Source: Salinispora oceanensis (GTDB lineage: Bacteria; Actinomycetota; Actinomycetes; Mycobacteriales; Micromonosporaceae). From it: a stretch of 64,000 bases of DNA. The DNA lies in the NCBI RefSeq assembly GCF_000383575.1, contig NZ_KB911579.1:251707-315706 (forward strand), in the 5' to 3' direction. The stretch's first letter is position 1. The number at the start of each line of letters is the position of its first letter. Positions 61,502-64,000 of the stretch are shown one piece after another. The position numbers and the translations under genes were made by a program. The notes beneath the pieces are model-generated. The model saw only the letters and a list, made by a program, of their open reading frames with translations, ran no database searches and was not told the DNA's origin.

Positions 61502-62155
61502 ATGACCTACACCGGAGACGTCACCCCCGGCGGCCCACCAGCCACCCGCGAGTTGGGCCAGCTCACCATCACCAAAGTCTCGGTGGGCCCGATGGACAAC
61601 AACGCCTACCTGCTGCGCTGCCGGACCAACGGCGAGCAGGTCCTGGTGGACGCGGCCAACGAGGCCCCCCGGCTACTCGACCTGATCGGCGCCGCCGGCC
61701 TCGCCGCGGTGGTCACCACCCACCAGCACATGGACCACTGGCTGGCACTCGAAGAGGTGGTGGCCGAGACCGGCGCCCGACCGCTGGCGCACGCCGAGGA
61801 CGCGCCCGGGCTGCCGATCACCGTGGAGCCCCTCGCCGACGGCGACCGAATCCCGGTCGGCGACTGCACGCTGGAGGTGACTCACCTGCGCGGGCACACC
61901 CCCGGCTCGATCGCCCTGCTCTACCAGGACCCATCCGGCACCCCACACCTCTTCACCGGGGACAGCCTCTTCCCCGGTGGGGTAGGCAACACCGAGCAGG
62001 ACCCGCAACGCTTCGCTCAGCTCATCAACGACGTTGAGCAGCGCCTCTTCGACCGGCTACCCGACAACACCTGGTTCTACCCAGGCCACGGCAAGGACTC
62101 CACGTTGGGCCGAGAACGTCCCGCCCTGCCCCAGTGGCGGGCCCGCGGCTGGTAA
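61502..62155 (+). CDS. MBL-fold metallo-hydrolase, glyoxalase II-like
   Basis: 217 residues. The HxHxDH site is THQHMDHW; further ligands are in LRGHTPGS, FTGDSLFPGG and YPGHGKDSTLG. This pattern is typical of hydroxyacyl-thioester (glyoxalase II type) hydrolases. Pairing with a mycothiol-dependent enzyme suggests that the substrate could be a mycothiol conjugate; this is inference. Confidence 0.88.
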   Translation: MTYTGDVTPGGPPATRELGQLTITKVSVGPMDNNAYLLRCRTNGEQVLVDAANEAPRLLDLIGAAGLAAVVTTHQHMDHWLALEEVVAETGARPLAHAEDAPGLPITVEPLADGDRIPVGDCTLEVTHLRGHTPGSIALLYQDPSGTPHLFTGDSLFPGGVGNTEQDPQRFAQLINDVEQRLFDRLPDNTWFYPGHGKDSTLGRERPALPQWRARGW

Positions 62156-62286
62156 TCCACAACAGCCACACCGCCAGCCGGGGCTTGGAGCCATACGACG
62201 CGGGGTGTCGCGCAGGACCAGCAATCCCATTTTGCAGCTGTCGACGGCACACGATCGCATCATGCGCCGCGACGCCCTGAGTTCCT

Positions 62287-62748
62287 TCAGCGACGGCTCA
62301 AGCCCAAAGACTCGGGAATTTCAGGGGTCTCGTAGTACAGCGCCTCGATATGCCGGGGAGCGATCTCTAGGGCCGCAGCGAAGCTGAGCCCTTCTGACAA
62401 CTTGCGGTAAAGCACATGGGAGCCCGGCTCCCAACGCCCCATCCGCTCGTCTAGGTGGGCACTGATGCGAGACTCCACGTTGCACCCAGACTTGGAGAAG
62501 GCCAGTGTCAGGCGAAACTGTATCTCGTTCTCCAGGTACGGATCCATTGAGACCGGAATCCTGATCGTCTTACTGACTCCGACTCGCTGCCACACCTCAT
62601 CACTGTCATGCAGGTCAAGGAAGGAATATGCTTCACTCTCGTCGCCGAAGTCATAGCACAGCCAGAAGTCAACTGTACATTTCTCTATTTCCAGCTGATA
62701 CCGCCCCAGCGCGGCAAGCAGTTCGATAGCCGCACTCTCCACACTCAC
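62287..62748 (-). CDS. Hypothetical protein in lower-GC segment
   Basis: 153 residues from GTG 62748, chosen because GGAGG ends six bases before it. Starts SVESAAIELLAALGRYQLEI; then DFWLCYDFGDESEAYSFLDL and a WEPGSHVLYRKLSEGLSFAAALEI stretch (the part GSHVLYRKLSEG). Acidic, soluble, no signal or membrane segment. I do not recognise the family. Base composition is clearly less GC-rich than neighbours, and codon use includes more A/T third positions, which points to horizontal transfer. An immunity-protein-like or accessory role is speculation. Confidence 0.6.
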   Translation of the reverse strand: MSVESAAIELLAALGRYQLEIEKCTVDFWLCYDFGDESEAYSFLDLHDSDEVWQRVGVSKTIRIPVSMDPYLENEIQFRLTLAFSKSGCNVESRISAHLDERMGRWEPGSHVLYRKLSEGLSFAAALEIAPRHIEALYYETPEIPESLGLSRR

Positions 62749-63304
62749 TCCCAACCTCCACGCGACAAGCTGTTGCCACTTTCCGGAAGGGCGCTTCACA
62801 GCTTTTGTTGTGCACCCACGACCTCGGACGCCCCTGCTAACCCATTCCAAATAACCATGAGACCAAAAACCAACATCAACCTCGGCTCACTTCTACCCAA
62901 GAGTCAGACAGAAAGCACTGACCAAAGCTAGCGATGATCCCATGCTTGACAACCCCAGGGAGTCTAGCCTAACTACCGTCAGAGTTTTCGGTCGCCGCCG
63001 CAATAGCATGCAAGCGGTAAATTCCGACAGATGATATTAGTCGCAAATAACCCTGGCGTGGGTCCACTCCTCCGACAGGGAGGGAGCCTCGAAGTCCCTC
63101 AGCCGATGAGAACGGTGACGTGAACAAGTCCCGGGTAGGGTGACGTAGGCCTACGAGATCAAGGATGGTGAGCTCACGGCTCAGCAGGAGATCGAGCTCA
63201 GCTAAGCCACGATTACCGTCGCGCGGCCGGAGCTGACCTGGCCGCACGACCGTCGACAGTGGCGCCCGGCCAGTACTGCGGCGATGCGGGTGGGGAGGCA
63301 ACAC
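62749..63304. other. Gene-free lower-GC stretch with possible gene remnant
   Basis: A 556-base stretch without a convincing gene. It is AT-richer than the surroundings at about 62800-63060. At 63149-63205 an 18-residue open piece (YEIKDGELTAQQEIELS) ends in TAA but has a TAG directly in front of it; it reads like the C-terminal end of a degraded gene. A ribosome site GGGGAGG precedes the MFS start at 63305. No transposase, integrase or tRNA sequence was seen. Confidence 0.45.
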
Positions 63305-64000
63305 ATGCGGCTCCTCGAGCCGTTGCGGCACAAGGAATTTCGTGCGGCGTGGCTGGGGCAGACGATCAACATCTTCGGCGACGCGGTCTTCGGGGTCGCT
63401 ATCGCACTGTTCCTGCTACCGCGACCCGATGCTGCCCGCGCCATCAGTCTGGTGCTGGCGATGGTCGCCCTGGGCGGCGTGGTGTCCGTTCTCGTCGGTG
63501 GCGTCCTCGCTGACCGCCGCCGCCGTACCATCATGATCATAATTTCTGATCTGATCCGGCTTACGGCCCTCGCGGCGATCCTGCTTGCCGGCCCAGCGGC
63601 TCCACTGCCCACCTTACTCACCGCGGCGCTCGTCATGGGTCTTGGTCTCGGGTTGTATCGGCCCGCTTACGGGGCGCTGCTTCCGTCTTTACTTCCACCC
63701 GCACTCATCGCACCGGGTAACGCGCTGCGGGCGATGTCGAATCGCATCGCCGCAGTGGCCGGAGCCGCAGCCGCAGGGGCCGCGGTGGCTGCGACATCGG
63801 CGCAGACCACGCTCATCATTGATCTGGCAACCTTCTTGATCAGCATCAGCACGTTGCTGGTGATTCGCGATGCCACACCTCACCTGGACCCGCGGCAGAC
63901 GAGCGGGTGGCAAGACTTCCGCGAAGGGCTGCACCATGTGCGGACCAGACCATGGATGTCGTCCATCATGGTTCAGGGCACGGTGCAACTGGCGCTGGTC
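63305..64000 (+). CDS. MFS transporter (N-terminal part, cut by window end)
   Basis: The first 232 residues of a major facilitator protein whose frame is still open at the last base. It starts RLLEPLRHKEFRAAWLGQ, as in EntS/MFS_3-type exporters, and has about six hydrophobic helices, with the loop GGVLADRRRRTIMI (the MFS loop 2-3 signature region) and LGLYRPAYGALLPSLL. ATG 63305 follows GGGGAGG by about six bases. Likely a drug or siderophore exporter; substrate unknown. Confidence 0.85.
   Translation, partial: MRLLEPLRHKEFRAAWLGQTINIFGDAVFGVAIALFLLPRPDAARAISLVLAMVALGGVVSVLVGGVLADRRRRTIMIIISDLIRLTALAAILLAGPAAPLPTLLTAALVMGLGLGLYRPAYGALLPSLLPPALIAPGNALRAMSNRIAAVAGAAAAGAAVAATSAQTTLIIDLATFLISISTLLVIRDATPHLDPRQTSGWQDFREGLHHVRTRPWMSSIMVQGTVQLALV

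Noticed and set aside
63149..63205. Short coding-like piece YEIKDGELTAQQEIELS.
   Set aside because: A stop codon lies directly before it and there is no start or ribosome site; it is noted only as a possible remnant.

Overview
The window is chromosomal DNA from a high-GC actinobacterium, most likely a member of the Micromonosporaceae close to Salinispora or Micromonospora. The reasons are the very high GC content, frequent GTG starts, a mycothiol-dependent isomerase-family protein, opcA, whiA, an AcnR-type aconitase repressor, and the actinobacterial order ctaB/tkt-tal-pgi-zwf-opcA-pgl-secG-tpiA-pgk-gap-whiA-yvcK-rapZ. Genus-level naming is inference from gene content and order.

Region by region. 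1-5.1 kb: the tail of an unknown gene, then two tandem paralogous surface-type beta-helix (Pmp-like) proteins. They share a conserved upstream region with a CTACAA-N5-TTGTAG inverted repeat, and the second carries large in-frame tandem repeats. 5.1-8.1 kb: a secreted pullulanase under a probable LacI/MalR-type operator. 8.1-15 kb: a DsbB-like protein with a small membrane partner, aconitase acnA, a DUF2630 protein, a RIO kinase, a HAD hydrolase and the TetR regulator acnR; acnA and acnR share a near-identical palindromic operator. 15.1-17.3 kb: a translationally coupled three-gene cassette of a TIGR04222-type membrane protein with a Gly/Cys tail, a DUF692/MNIO iron enzyme and a partner protein, the best candidate for an uncharacterised peptide-modification system. 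17.4-24.9 kb: an atypical SDR, an ABC exporter, a crotonase, a small HTH protein, an ABC-F protein, an acVLRF1 rescue factor and a LysE-like exporter with an internal duplication.

25-31.8 kb: the SUF iron-sulfur operon, sufR-sufB-sufD-Rieske-sufC-sufS-sufU-sufT, read on the minus strand with almost every junction overlapping. 31.9-35.4 kb: heme A synthase (ctaA), an ATP-grasp protein, a small hypothetical protein and heme O synthase (ctaB). 35.7-50.8 kb: central carbon metabolism (pentose phosphate genes on plus; triose phosphate glycolysis on minus) with secG, followed by whiA-yvcK-rapZ. 51-59.5 kb: recQ, an alpha/beta hydrolase, uvrC, a Tat-exported Rieske protein and uvrA. 59.7-62.2 kb: a degenerate rsgA homologue next to a minisatellite, a mycothiol-dependent isomerase-like protein and an MBL hydrolase. 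62.2-64 kb: a lower-GC segment with an orphan gene, then an MFS transporter cut by the window end.

Functionally the core genes link iron-sulfur assembly (SUF) to Fe-S users (aconitase, Rieske proteins), heme A synthesis to aerobic respiration, and NADPH-generating pentose phosphate enzymes to glycolysis. Accessory interest is concentrated at 0-5 kb, 15-17.3 kb and 59.5-63.3 kb. No rRNA, tRNA, CRISPR array or insertion sequence was recognised.
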